From an uncultured Acidobacteriota bacterium (GTDB lineage Bacteria > Acidobacteriota > UBA6911 > RPQK01 > JAJDTT01), in assembly GCA_951812665.1 (NCBI GenBank), contig CATOST010000040.1:1-32191 (forward strand): a DNA stretch of 32,191 bases, written 5' to 3'. Below are positions 17,934 to 25,587 of the stretch, piece by piece (the first letter of the stretch is position 1; each line of letters opens with the position of its first letter). The notes beneath the pieces were generated by a model. That model was not told where the DNA came from. It made no database searches and saw only the letters and a list, made by a program, of their open reading frames with translations. The position numbers were made by a program, and so were the translations under genes.

Positions 17934-18248
17934 ATGAACCGAAAGTTCGGCCTTCTGGCCATTGCCCTGGTCGTTGTCCTGCTGTTGCCGGCCGTCTCCG
18001 TGCAGGCACAGTCCGAAGAGGGCGGCGCCTCAACCAGCCTGGAGATCCACTGGCTCGCCGTCGCCATGGCCATCGCCGCTGCCGGCTGCGGCTACGGCCA
18101 GAGCCGGGTCCTGACCGCCGCCTGCGAAGGCGTCTCCAGAAACCCCGGAGCCTCCGATACGATCCGCTTTTTCTTCATCCTGGGACTCGCCTTCATCGAG
18201 TTCCTGGCCCTTCTGACCTTCGTCGTCGTTCTCCTGGTGAGCGGGTAA
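17934..18248 (+). CDS. atpE: ATP synthase F0 subunit c with signal-peptide-like leader
   Basis: Subunit c is the rotor-ring proteolipid. ATG at 17934 is preceded by AAGGAG at 17921-17926, giving 104 residues instead of the usual 70-85. The extra length is an N-terminal leader: MNRKFG, a hydrophobic core, then VSVQAQS, which looks like a signal-peptidase site near residue 25. The hairpin follows: helix one with AAAGCGYGQS (Gln56), the polar loop EGVSRNPGA, and helix two with the ion-binding Glu89 in AFIEFLAL. The residue after Glu is Phe rather than Ser or Thr, which argues for protons rather than sodium. No atpF, H, A, G, D or C gene follows. Confidence 0.94.
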   Translation: MNRKFGLLAIALVVVLLLPAVSVQAQSEEGGASTSLEIHWLAVAMAIAAAGCGYGQSRVLTAACEGVSRNPGASDTIRFFFILGLAFIEFLALLTFVVVLLVSG

Positions 18249-18282
18249 TGACCCCTCGGTAGAGCGCGACGGCTCCAGTCCA

Positions 18283-18322
18283 GAGACACGACCCCCTGGG
18301 AACTCCGAAGGGGTCGTGTCTC
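18283..18322 (+). terminator. Strong hairpin after atpE
   Basis: GAGACACGACCCC (18283-18295) and its exact complement GGGGTCGTGTCTC (18310-18322) form a 13-bp stem with a 14-base loop, 35 bases after the atpE stop. The T-rich tract comes only about 20 bases later, so it is not a textbook intrinsic terminator, but it is the likely end of the atp transcript. Confidence 0.6.
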
Positions 18323-18341
18323 CGTTCGGTGGTGAAGGGAC

Positions 18342-18388
18342 CGTTTTCTCTCTCTTTTTCTCTTTCTGTTTCTCCCCTTCGGAGAAAC
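18342..18388 (+). other. Pyrimidine tract ending in a hairpin
   Basis: A run of almost only C and T (18342-18380) leads into GTTTCTCC-CCTTC-GGAGAAAC (18368-18388), an 8-bp perfect stem. On the minus strand it would be followed by a purine-rich stretch. It may be a second terminator or protect the atp mRNA 3' end. No gene is seen between 18249 and 18564. Confidence 0.45.
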
Positions 18389-18462
18389 TTCAAATCCCAA
18401 ATCGGAGCGGCGTACGGTCACGCCCTGCGGGTGCCCGCTGTCGCCTCTCAGTGAGCGGCCCG

Positions 18463-18499
18463 GAGAGGGCGACCACACACAAGGGTCGCCCCTACGTGT
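18463..18499 (+). repeat. Dispersed palindrome, copy D (atpE-IS gap)
   Basis: It reads GAGAGGGCGACC-ACACACAA-GGGTCGCCCCTACGTGT in two halves. The GGGCGAC/GTCGCCC stem is perfect and differs from copies A and C by paired changes. Like copy A, it ends in CCCTACGTGT. Confidence 0.75.
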
Positions 18500-18554
18500 G
18501 CTTTCAACCACTCGCGGAGACTTAACCGGATTCTTTGCGGGACTCCCGGTCCTC

Positions 18555-18564
18555 CACCGCTTCT
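18555..18564 (+). repeat. Target-site duplication, left copy
   Basis: CACCGCTTCT directly abuts the left end of the insertion sequence and is repeated exactly at 20668-20677. Confidence 0.85.
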
Positions 18565-18565
18565 G

Positions 18566-18591
18566 AGGCCTGCGCAAAAGTCGTAAGTGAG
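18566..18591 (+). repeat. Left terminal inverted repeat of the IS
   Basis: It matches the complement of 20641-20666 at 21 of 26 positions; the central GCAAAAGTCGT is identical. Confidence 0.8.
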
Positions 18592-18781
18592 CAGGTTGGC
18601 GGTTGGTATGCGAGTAGGTTGCGACGGTGCTGGATGCGGACAGGGGAGTGTTGTTGTGCGTTGTAAGGGAGATCACTGGAGTCGGAGGGAGGGATAGGGC
18701 CCGTCCCGTCAGGGATTTCGGTCCGTGCCGACGCACAGCGACGCGAGCGGGCGCGAATCGGGGGTTCGGGACGCGGCCGTT

Positions 18782-20588
18782 TCAGTTCGGCGTAAGGGTC
18801 AGGATCGTATCGAGGGCCGCTTGCGGTCGGGCGGCAAAGTACCGGTTCGCCTCGGGCATGAACTGGAAGCAACTGCGACGCACGATGGAGATGGCGGCGT
18901 TGGTGAGGGCGGCGAGATTGCGCGGGAGGTGGCGGGTCCTCGCCCGGCAGCGATCTTCGTCGTAGGTGAAGTCGCGCACGTAGTGGAGCCGGTTCTCGAT
19001 CTCCCAGTGCTGGCGAGTGAGCGCGAGCAATTGCTGGGGTCCGGCCTCCTGGTGCGAGAGCGACGTGAGACACCAGGCGGTTTCCGTGCTGCTGGTTTTG
19101 CTGCTCAGGACATGACGTTCCCGCTCCACGCGCAACGCCTGCCGGCGTCCATAGAGATCGACATAACCGTCCCACTCCGGGCCGCTGACGTCCACCACCG
19201 CGCACCGACGCCGCTCGATGCGGCCATGCGCCTTCTGCCATTCTTCCTGCCAGGTGCGGGCCCTGCTCCAGTCGATGGCCTGCAGGTCCTCCATGAGGGT
19301 TTCCCGGTTGCTCTTGACTGCGGTCACCAGATAGGCGCGCCCGGCAACGGTCGATCAGGCACCGTGCGGTCTCCTGCTGCACGTGCATGGCATCGAGCGT
19401 CACGGTCCGGTTGTGCAAGTCGAGGATCTCGGCCAGTTCCCGCACCGCCGTGATCTCGTTGGTGGTATCGCCGACCTGAACCTGTCCGAGCACCAGGCCG
19501 CTGCCGTGCTCCACCGCAGCCACCAGCATTCGGCGCCGGTCGTCCGGAAGCGCCTTGGCCGCGCCGCGGACGTCCTTGCCGTCCATCGCCACGGGCGTCC
19601 CTTCGCCCAAGTGTTGCGCGGTCCAATCCTGCAGCACGCGGTCCAACGTCTCGGGCGGCAGCGACGTCAAGATGTAGCGGAACGTCGAGATCGCCGGCGC
19701 CGTATAGCGCTTCCGGCTCGGGCTCCAGAACGCCCCCACCGCGCGTAACTGATCCGGGTCCAGCAGGGCCGCAAACTCCCCCATGGCGGTGACCCCGCGA
19801 TAGCCGGCCAGCCGGGCCGCGATCGCAATCGCCAGATAGCAGGACAACGGATAGCGTTGCCCGCGAGCCTTGCGAAAGTCCGGAATCTCGCCGAGATACT
19901 CCGCCAGAGAGCGCAACGCCGGCGCCGCCATCGGCTCGCCTTTCTCCCCCAGCTGCCACGCCGCCGGCTCCTCCTCGCCGCGGAGCACATCGCGGGCATC
20001 CGCCCGCAACGGATACACATACACCTGCTTGGGTTTGCCGTTCCTCCGCCAGCGGGCCCGACCGCCCGACTCCCGCGAATACCCCTGGGTCATCCCCAGC
20101 CGCCGCCAGTTCGCCGCCCGATAGCAGGTGCCCGCAAACCGCGACGGGTCGACGAAGGTCTCCGCCAACAACACCGGATACCCGTGAATCGCCTCCATGT
20201 CCCCCGCCAGTCGCCGCAGACTCAACCCCAGAACCCGAGACGCCAGATTCGGGACCCGCCCCGCTTCCAGCACCACGAATCGCGCATTGTTCGCAAGCAG
20301 ATGCAGCCGCCGGAATTGCCGCTGTGCAGACCACCCGATCCACTGGTCCCGGACTCCCACCTTGAACGCGCCGGCATGCCAGCCCAGCAACGCCAGCCAC
20401 TGGTCCCCGAGCACCGCCACATGGCGGAGCGCCTTCCCGAACAGCCCGCGGAAGGGAAGATAATGGTGCTCCGCCACCAGCGCGTCCCAACGCCGACGCT
20501 CCTCGACTCGGAGAACCGGTCGCACCGTCACCTCCCCCAATACAATCCTGTCGCCGACGGTTCCTGCAGAATGCATGCCTCCCTGCAT
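18782..20588 (-). pseudogene. ISAs1-family transposase with DUF4338/DruA-like N-terminal domain, frameshifted
   Basis: The ATG at 20588 opens a frame whose residues about 25-205 resemble DUF4338, the domain of the Druantia protein DruA (HHYLPFRGLFGKALRHVAVL, then GYPVLLAETFVDPSRFAGTCY). From about 225 it is an ISAs1 transposase: YLGEIPDFRKARGQRY is the associated N-domain, then DGKD (Asp336) and LDAMH (Asp399). Near 19345 the frame breaks. The rest continues in another frame (VAGRAYLVTAVKSNRETL), with the third acidic residue in HWEIENRLHYVRDFTYDED, and stops at 18782. A +1 shift would join both parts into about 600 residues. As written it is inactive; a sequencing error or a frameshifting site are alternatives. 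Confidence 0.85.
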
Positions 20589-20640
20589 ACCACAACGACT
20601 TTTGTTTGGCCAGTCCGAATCCCTCCGTTGCTCCCACTTT

Positions 20641-20666
20641 CTCTCTCACGACTTTTGCCTAGCCCT
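20641..20666 (+). repeat. Right terminal inverted repeat of the IS
   Basis: This is the counterpart of 18566-18591, ending one base before the right target duplication. Confidence 0.8.
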
Positions 20667-20667
20667 G

Positions 20668-20677
20668 CACCGCTTCT
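20668..20677 (+). repeat. Target-site duplication, right copy
   Basis: CACCGCTTCT is identical to 18555-18564 and lies 23 bp upstream of the ccmE ATG. Confidence 0.85.
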
Positions 20678-20700
20678 CTAGGTGCCGAGAAGTTGTTACA

Positions 20701-21165
20701 ATGACCGGCACCATGGCCGTTTCCAGAATGCCTGCGCCCAAATTCATCGTGGCCGGCCTCTTGATCGTAGGCGCCGTTAGCTACCTGATGTTCAGCGGCA
20801 TCAACGACACCATGGTCTATTACTACACGCTGTCGGAGTTGATGGAAAAGAAGTCGGATCTCGCTGGAGTGGGGTTGCGCATCCATGGGCACGTCTCTGC
20901 CGGCACCATCCGGATCGATCGGGAACGGTCCCAGGCCGATTTCCTGGTGATGGAAAAGAAGACTCCCCTTACTCTTCCCGTCACCTATCAGGGGATCATC
21001 CCCGATACCTTCAAGGATGGGGCCGAGGTGGTGGTGGAAGGCACCTACCAGGCCGACCGGCACCATTTCCAGGCCACGGTCCTGATGGCCAAATGCCCCT
21101 CCAAATATGAGGAGGCTCAAACCGCTTCCTCCGACAAGCCCCAGACCTCCGACAGGCCGTATTGA
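20701..21165 (+). CDS. ccmE: Cytochrome c maturation protein CcmE, cysteine (CxxxY) type
   Basis: CcmE is the membrane-anchored periplasmic heme chaperone that takes heme from CcmABCD and gives it to CcmF. The 154 residues contain one N-terminal helix (FIVAGLLIVGAVSYLMF) and an OB-fold beta domain with IHGHVSAGTI and VVVEGTY. The heme-attachment site is CPSKY (Cys132, Tyr136) instead of the HxxxY of E. coli, the form called System I*. The ATG at 20701 has no clear ribosome site; ATG at 20713 or 20728 would keep the helix. A TACAAT hexamer overlaps the first ATG, which favours a later start if it is a -10. The IS ends just upstream. Confidence 0.93.
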   Translation: MTGTMAVSRMPAPKFIVAGLLIVGAVSYLMFSGINDTMVYYYTLSELMEKKSDLAGVGLRIHGHVSAGTIRIDRERSQADFLVMEKKTPLTLPVTYQGIIPDTFKDGAEVVVEGTYQADRHHFQATVLMAKCPSKYEEAQTASSDKPQTSDRPY

Positions 21166-21171
21166 CGGAAC

Positions 21172-23172
21172 ATGATTGAACTGGGTCGATACTGCCTGCT
21201 TGCCGGTCTAGCTCTGTCCGGCTACGGCTGCATCGCGGCGACCATCGCGGGACGCCGGAAGAACCCGGCCTTGGCCCGGAGCGCCGAGAACAGTCTGGTG
21301 GGCGCCTTCGTGGTTGTGGTGGCCGCCTCCGTCTGCCTCATCGGCCTTCTCATGACGGACCAGTTCCAGGTGCAATACGTCGCCGGCTACAGCGCCAGCA
21401 ACATTCCCACAGTCTACAAGTTCACCGCGTTCTGGGGCGGACAGGCGGGGAGCCTGCTCATGTGGTCCCTGGTCCTGGCCTTCTTTTGCCTGGTTGCGGT
21501 GATCCAGAACCGGAACCGCAACCGGAAGTTGATGCCCTACGCCACCGCCGTAATGGCCGGGATTCTGGGCTTTTTCATTCTCCTGTTGGCCTTTGCCACC
21601 AACCCCTTCGATACCTTTCCTCCCGGGAGGGTTCCTGCCGACGGCAATGGTCTGAATCCTCTGCTACAGAACTCGTACATGGTGATCCACCCGCCGATTC
21701 TCTACCTGGGTTACATCGGCTTGACCATTCCCTTCGCCTTCGCCATGGCTGCGCTCATGTCCCGCACGCTGGACACCTCCTGGATCCGCGTGACCCGGCG
21801 CTGGACTCTGGTGGCCTGGATCTTCCTGACCATGGGCTTCACGCTGGGAGGGGTATGGGCCTACGAGGAGCTGGGATGGGGCGGATATTGGGCCTGGGAC
21901 CCGGTGGAAAACTCTTCCTTCATGCCCTGGCTCTTCGCCACCGCCTTTTTGCACTCCATCATGATTACCGAGAAGAAGGGGATGCTGAAGCTGTGGAACT
22001 TCATCCTCGTCCTGGTCGCTTTCGAGCTGTCCATCTTCGGCACCTTCGTCACCCGGAGCGGCGTCATCTCATCGGTCCACTCCTTCGCCCTCTCCAACCT
22101 GGGACCCATGTTTGCGATTTTCCTGCTGGTGTCGACCCTGTTCGGAGTCTTCTGGATCGTCCGCAGATCGGATCAACTGCGGACCGAACAGCGGATGAAG
22201 TCCTTTCTCTCCCGAGAAGCGACCTTTCTGTTGAACAACCTGTTGTTCGTCTCCATCTGCTTCGCCATCTTCTGGGGGACCGTCTTCCCCATCATCTCCG
22301 AGTGGGTCCAAGGAGAGAAGATCACGGTGTCGGCGCCCTTCTTCAACAAGGTCACGTGGCCCCTGGCCCTGGCGCTCCTGGCGCTCACCGGCATCTGCCC
22401 CCTGATTGCCTGGAGAAAGGCCTCCTTCAAGAATTTCCGGCGGAACTTCCTGATTCCCCTGGCCGGCGGACTGGTCTCGGGAGGGCTGGCTCTGTTCCTG
22501 GGAGTGCGGAGCATGATCCCGCTGCTCTTCTATTCCGCTTGCGGCTTCGTGGCCTTCTGCGTCTTCTTCGAGTTCTACAAGGGCGCCCGGGCCCGCCAGG
22601 GCATCCGGTCCTCGTCGTTCCTGGTCGCCCTGAAGGACCTGACCCTCATGAACAAGCGCCGCTACGGCGGCTTCATCATCCACCTGGGTGTCGTCGTGGC
22701 CTTCCTCGGCATCATATCCAGCTCGTTCTTCTCCTCCGAGGAGCTGGTCACCGTGAACCGTGGCGAAGAGTTCGGGGTGGGCCGGTACACCCTCAAGTTC
22801 CATGAGCTGGTCCAGAGATCGGATCCGGAAAAGAACGTTGTCTACGCTCGAATCAGCGGATACGAAAACCAGGAACCCATCGGCAACTTCTTTCCGCAGA
22901 AGCACTTCCACCACAAGGGCCAGCAGCCCATGAGCGAAGTGGCGATTCGCCGCACCCTCATGGACGACGTCTACGTGGTGCTGTCCGGATACGACGAAGA
23001 ATTGACCCAGGCGACGTTCCACGTCTTCCTCAACCCCATGGTCCAGTGGGTCTGGATCGGCATCGGCATCATGGTCCTGGCCGGAGTCTTCCTATTTTTC
23101 CCGGACAAGAAGCCGGCCGCCCGAACTCGCGTTCGACGCCGGAGAAAGAGTATTCGAACCGAAGCCGCCTGA
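21172..23172 (+). CDS. ccmF: Heme lyase CcmF
   Basis: CcmF is the multi-helix membrane protein that ligates heme from CcmE to CxxCH apocytochromes. The 666 residues are full length with about 14 hydrophobic segments. The WWD-type heme-handling motif is intact (WGGYWAWDPVENSSFMPWL near 236-254), as are the preceding FWGGQAGSLLMW and NPLLQNSYMVIHPPILYLGY segments with their conserved His. A large periplasmic part lies before the last helix. The start is ATG at 21172, 6 bases after ccmE. The C-terminus is very basic (RVRRRRKS). Confidence 0.96.
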   Translation: MIELGRYCLLAGLALSGYGCIAATIAGRRKNPALARSAENSLVGAFVVVVAASVCLIGLLMTDQFQVQYVAGYSASNIPTVYKFTAFWGGQAGSLLMWSLVLAFFCLVAVIQNRNRNRKLMPYATAVMAGILGFFILLLAFATNPFDTFPPGRVPADGNGLNPLLQNSYMVIHPPILYLGYIGLTIPFAFAMAALMSRTLDTSWIRVTRRWTLVAWIFLTMGFTLGGVWAYEELGWGGYWAWDPVENSSFMPWLFATAFLHSIMITEKKGMLKLWNFILVLVAFELSIFGTFVTRSGVISSVHSFALSNLGPMFAIFLLVSTLFGVFWIVRRSDQLRTEQRMKSFLSREATFLLNNLLFVSICFAIFWGTVFPIISEWVQGEKITVSAPFFNKVTWPLALALLALTGICPLIAWRKASFKNFRRNFLIPLAGGLVSGGLALFLGVRSMIPLLFYSACGFVAFCVFFEFYKGARARQGIRSSSFLVALKDLTLMNKRRYGGFIIHLGVVVAFLGIISSSFFSSEELVTVNRGEEFGVGRYTLKFHELVQRSDPEKNVVYARISGYENQEPIGNFFPQKHFHHKGQQPMSEVAIRRTLMDDVYVVLSGYDEELTQATFHVFLNPMVQWVWIGIGIMVLAGVFLFFPDKKPAARTRVRRRRKSIRTEAA

Positions 23173-23200
23173 TCCGTGGACGGCGTTGCGAGGACTCGTC

Positions 23201-23506
23201 ATGGAGCTGATCATCGCTCCCATTCTTTTCATCGGAATGGTCCTTTACGTGGCCTATCCCCTCCTATGGGGTGAGACCAAAGCGGAGCCTCCCCCGCAAG
23301 CCCCTCCGACCGACCGGCAGGCGATCTTGCGGGAGAAGGAGAATGTCGTCGCCGACCTGAAGGACATCGAGATGGACTTCCGAATGGGCAAGCTCTCGTC
23401 CCAGGATTACGAGGATCTGAAATCCGAATACGAGGAACGGGCCGTCGATGTCTTCGAGCGGGCCGAGGCGCTGGAGCGGAAGAAGACTCGAAAGACCAGA
23501 GTCTGA
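23201..23506 (+). CDS. Small CcmI-like membrane protein
   Basis: This 101-residue protein has one N-terminal helix (ELIIAPILFIGMVLYVAYPLLW), a Pro-rich linker and a helical acidic/basic tail (LREKENVVADLKDIEMDFRM, then GKLSSQDYEDLKSEYE). This is the pattern of the N-terminal part of CcmI, the apocytochrome-presenting factor, without its TPR domain. ATG at 23201 is preferred because GAGGA lies upstream; an in-frame TTG at 23186 is possible. It sits between ccmF and ccmA, which supports a role in cytochrome c assembly. The exact function is inferred. Confidence 0.75.
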   Translation: MELIIAPILFIGMVLYVAYPLLWGETKAEPPPQAPPTDRQAILREKENVVADLKDIEMDFRMGKLSSQDYEDLKSEYEERAVDVFERAEALERKKTRKTRV

Positions 23507-23515
23507 CTCATCCCG

Positions 23516-24208
23516 ATGGCGCTGCGGATCAGCCACCTCACCAAGCGGTTCGGGACCTTTCGGGCCGTCTCGGATCTGACCCTCCAGATCGAAGAGGGGC
23601 AATTCGCCAGTCTCTTCGGGCCCAACGGCGCCGGCAAGACGACCCTGCTGAAACTGGTTGCCGGCTTGCTCAAGCCCACGAGCGGAACCATCTCCCTCCG
23701 GTTCAATGGATCCGGACCCAAACGAGCCAACATCGGATACGTGTCCCACCAGAGCCTGCTCTATCAGGAGATGTCCGGCATTGAGAACCTTCTGTTCTAC
23801 TCGCGGCTCTATGGCGTCGCCAGGCCCCGGAAACGGTCCCGCCGGGTCTTGGAGAAGATGGGGCTTTCGGGAGCTGGAGAGCAACCGGTCCGGGAGTATT
23901 CGCGGGGCATGAAACAGCGGCTCACGCTGGGGCGGGCCCTCCTGCACGAGCCTAGCCTGCTCCTGCTGGACGAACCCTACGTCGGTCTGGACCAGCAGGG
24001 CAACCGGCTCCTGACCAGGATTCTCCGAAGTCTCAAGGATGGGGACCACACCGTTCTGCTCGTGACCCACAATCTGGCGGAGGGCCTGGAACTGTGCGAC
24101 CGTGTCTTGATCCAGCACCGGGGTTCCCTGGCGTACGACCATGCCTCCGGCGGCTTGGACCGGCGCGACGTGGAGGCCGCCTACTTGCAGGCGGTGGAGG
24201 GGAAGTGA
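23516..24208 (+). CDS. ccmA: Heme exporter ATP-binding protein CcmA
   Basis: CcmA is the ABC ATPase that, with CcmB, CcmC and CcmD, releases holo-CcmE. The 230 residues contain Walker A GPNGAGKT (35-42), Q-loop VSHQSLLYQEM, signature YSRGMKQR near 127-134, Walker B LLLLDEPYVGLD near 145-156 and the switch His in VTHN. The start is ATG at 23516, 9 bases after the CcmI-like gene. Its partner ccmB does not follow directly: a transporter gene lies between. Confidence 0.94.
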   Translation: MALRISHLTKRFGTFRAVSDLTLQIEEGQFASLFGPNGAGKTTLLKLVAGLLKPTSGTISLRFNGSGPKRANIGYVSHQSLLYQEMSGIENLLFYSRLYGVARPRKRSRRVLEKMGLSGAGEQPVREYSRGMKQRLTLGRALLHEPSLLLLDEPYVGLDQQGNRLLTRILRSLKDGDHTVLLVTHNLAEGLELCDRVLIQHRGSLAYDHASGGLDRRDVEAAYLQAVEGK

Positions 24209-24272
24209 GCGGCATCCCGCTCCCGACACCTGGAGTAATGCCCGCAAAGCTGTTCAATCGGGGTCTGAAAAA

Positions 24273-25570
24273 GTGAGCTGGTGGAACCTTTACTCGGCGC
24301 TCGGATGCTGCATGCTGGTGCTGCTGGCCTGGCTCACTTCCACCAATCGCCACGGTATCAGATGGCGAACGTCGGCGACGGCTGCCGCCACGCTGACGGC
24401 AATGGGAGTCGTGGTCTTCTGGTGGCCCTTTTTCCGAGTCGTTCTGGTAGCCCTCAACGGCGCCGTCGCCACACTTCTGACCGCCTCCAGCGCTGGCTCA
24501 CGATTCCTCTTCGGTCCTCTCGCGGCCGGTCCCGGCCAAGAGGGCACCCTGGGCTTCATCCTGGCCTTCCAGGTTTTTCCCGCAGTGGTCTTCTTCTCGG
24601 TGATCATCTCTCTGCTCTACCACTTCGGAGTTCTTCCCTTCGTGGTGAGAACCATCGCCCGCTGGGTTCACCGCGGCTTCGGCCTCAGCGGAGCCGAAGC
24701 CCTGGCCACCAGCAGCAACCTTTTCTTCGGCGTCGAATCGACGCTGACGGTCCGGCCCTTTCTGGAGCGCATGACCCGTTCCGAGTTGATGATGCTCCTG
24801 ACGTCGGGCCTCTCCACCATCGCCAGTTCGGTGCTGGCCGTGTATGCCGGTCTTCTAAGGCCCATCTTTCCCCATATCGCAGGCCACTTGATCTCGGCCT
24901 CCGTGCTGTCCATCCCCGCCGCTGTGCTGATGGCCAAGATCATCGTCCCCGAAGGAGAAGAACCGGAGACTCGGGGTTCCGTGCCTCCTCTGGGGGACGT
25001 CGGCAAGTCTCGACACTGGATGGGGAGCATCATCCAAGGCGCCAACGACGGTGTCCGGCTGTCGGTGGGAGTCGGCGCCCTCCTGATCGGTATCCTGGGA
25101 TTGGTCGAGCTGTCGGACGTGATATTGGGGTCGACGGCGGGCTGGCTCTCGAGCCTGGCGCTCCAAGAGGAGTTCCGTCCGACGCTCCAAATGCTTCTGG
25201 TTGGGTCGCCTATCCCCTCGTCCTCTGTCTGGGACTGACTCCCGACGAGTGGTCGGCCGCCGCCCGGCTCGTCGGAGAGCGCTGGATTCTGACCGAGGTG
25301 GTGGCGTATCAGGACTTGGCGAACATGGTCGCGGTCGGCAGCCTCTCGCCCCGAGGTATCATGATCTTGAGCTACGCCCTCTGCGGCTTCACTCACGTGG
25401 CCTCCGTGGCCATCTTCGTGGGAGGCCTCTCGGTGTTGGTTCCGGCTCGAAGAAACGACTTGGCCCGCCTCAGTTGGCCCGCCTTTTGGGCGGCCACTCT
25501 CGCCACGCTCATGACCGGAGCGGCGGCGGGAGTCTTTTACCACGGTCAGGAAGGGTTGATGGGGCTTTGA
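24273..25570 (+). CDS. Nucleoside-transporter (CNT/NupC) family protein, divergent; one-base frame break
   Basis: This is a sodium- or proton-coupled inner-membrane importer fold of the CNT family, about 432 residues when the frame is restored. GTG at 24273 starts VSWWNLYSALG, typical of the family. In the first frame (to about 25200) are SNLFFGVESTLTVRPFLERM and GANDGVRL. In the shifted frame are LTEVVAYQDLAN, LSPRGIMILSYALCGFTHVA and GAAAGVFY, ending at 25570. One missing G in CTGGTTGGG near 25199 rejoins them as LLGWVAYPLVLCLGL. The substrate loops differ from the GQTEAP and GFANxxS forms I remember for nucleoside carriers, so the substrate is open. It sits inside the ccm operon and has no clear ribosome site. 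Confidence 0.8.
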
Positions 25571-25587
25571 GTCCCATTCGGAACGCG

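Larger units (their letters stand above)
18565..20667 (-). mobile_element. ISAs1-type insertion sequence, 2103 bp, with 10-bp target duplication
   Basis: The ends are imperfect inverted repeats. The left end is GAGGCCTGCGCAAAAGTCGT, and the right end (read inward) is CAGGGCTAGGCAAAAGTCGT; both continue with similar A/G-rich sequence. A perfect 10-bp direct repeat (CACCGCTTCT) flanks the element, as expected for transposition of this family (8-10 bp in my memory). A single minus-strand transposase fills it. It landed between atpE and ccmE, 23 bp before the ccmE ATG. The intact duplication implies a recent insertion. It is longer than most ISAs1 members because of the extra N-terminal domain of its transposase. 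Confidence 0.88.

Noticed and set aside
18522..18781. Continuation of the transposase first frame to 18522
   Set aside because: After the frame break this frame is a shadow, and it runs out of the IS past its left end; the conserved domain continues in the other frame and stops at 18782.
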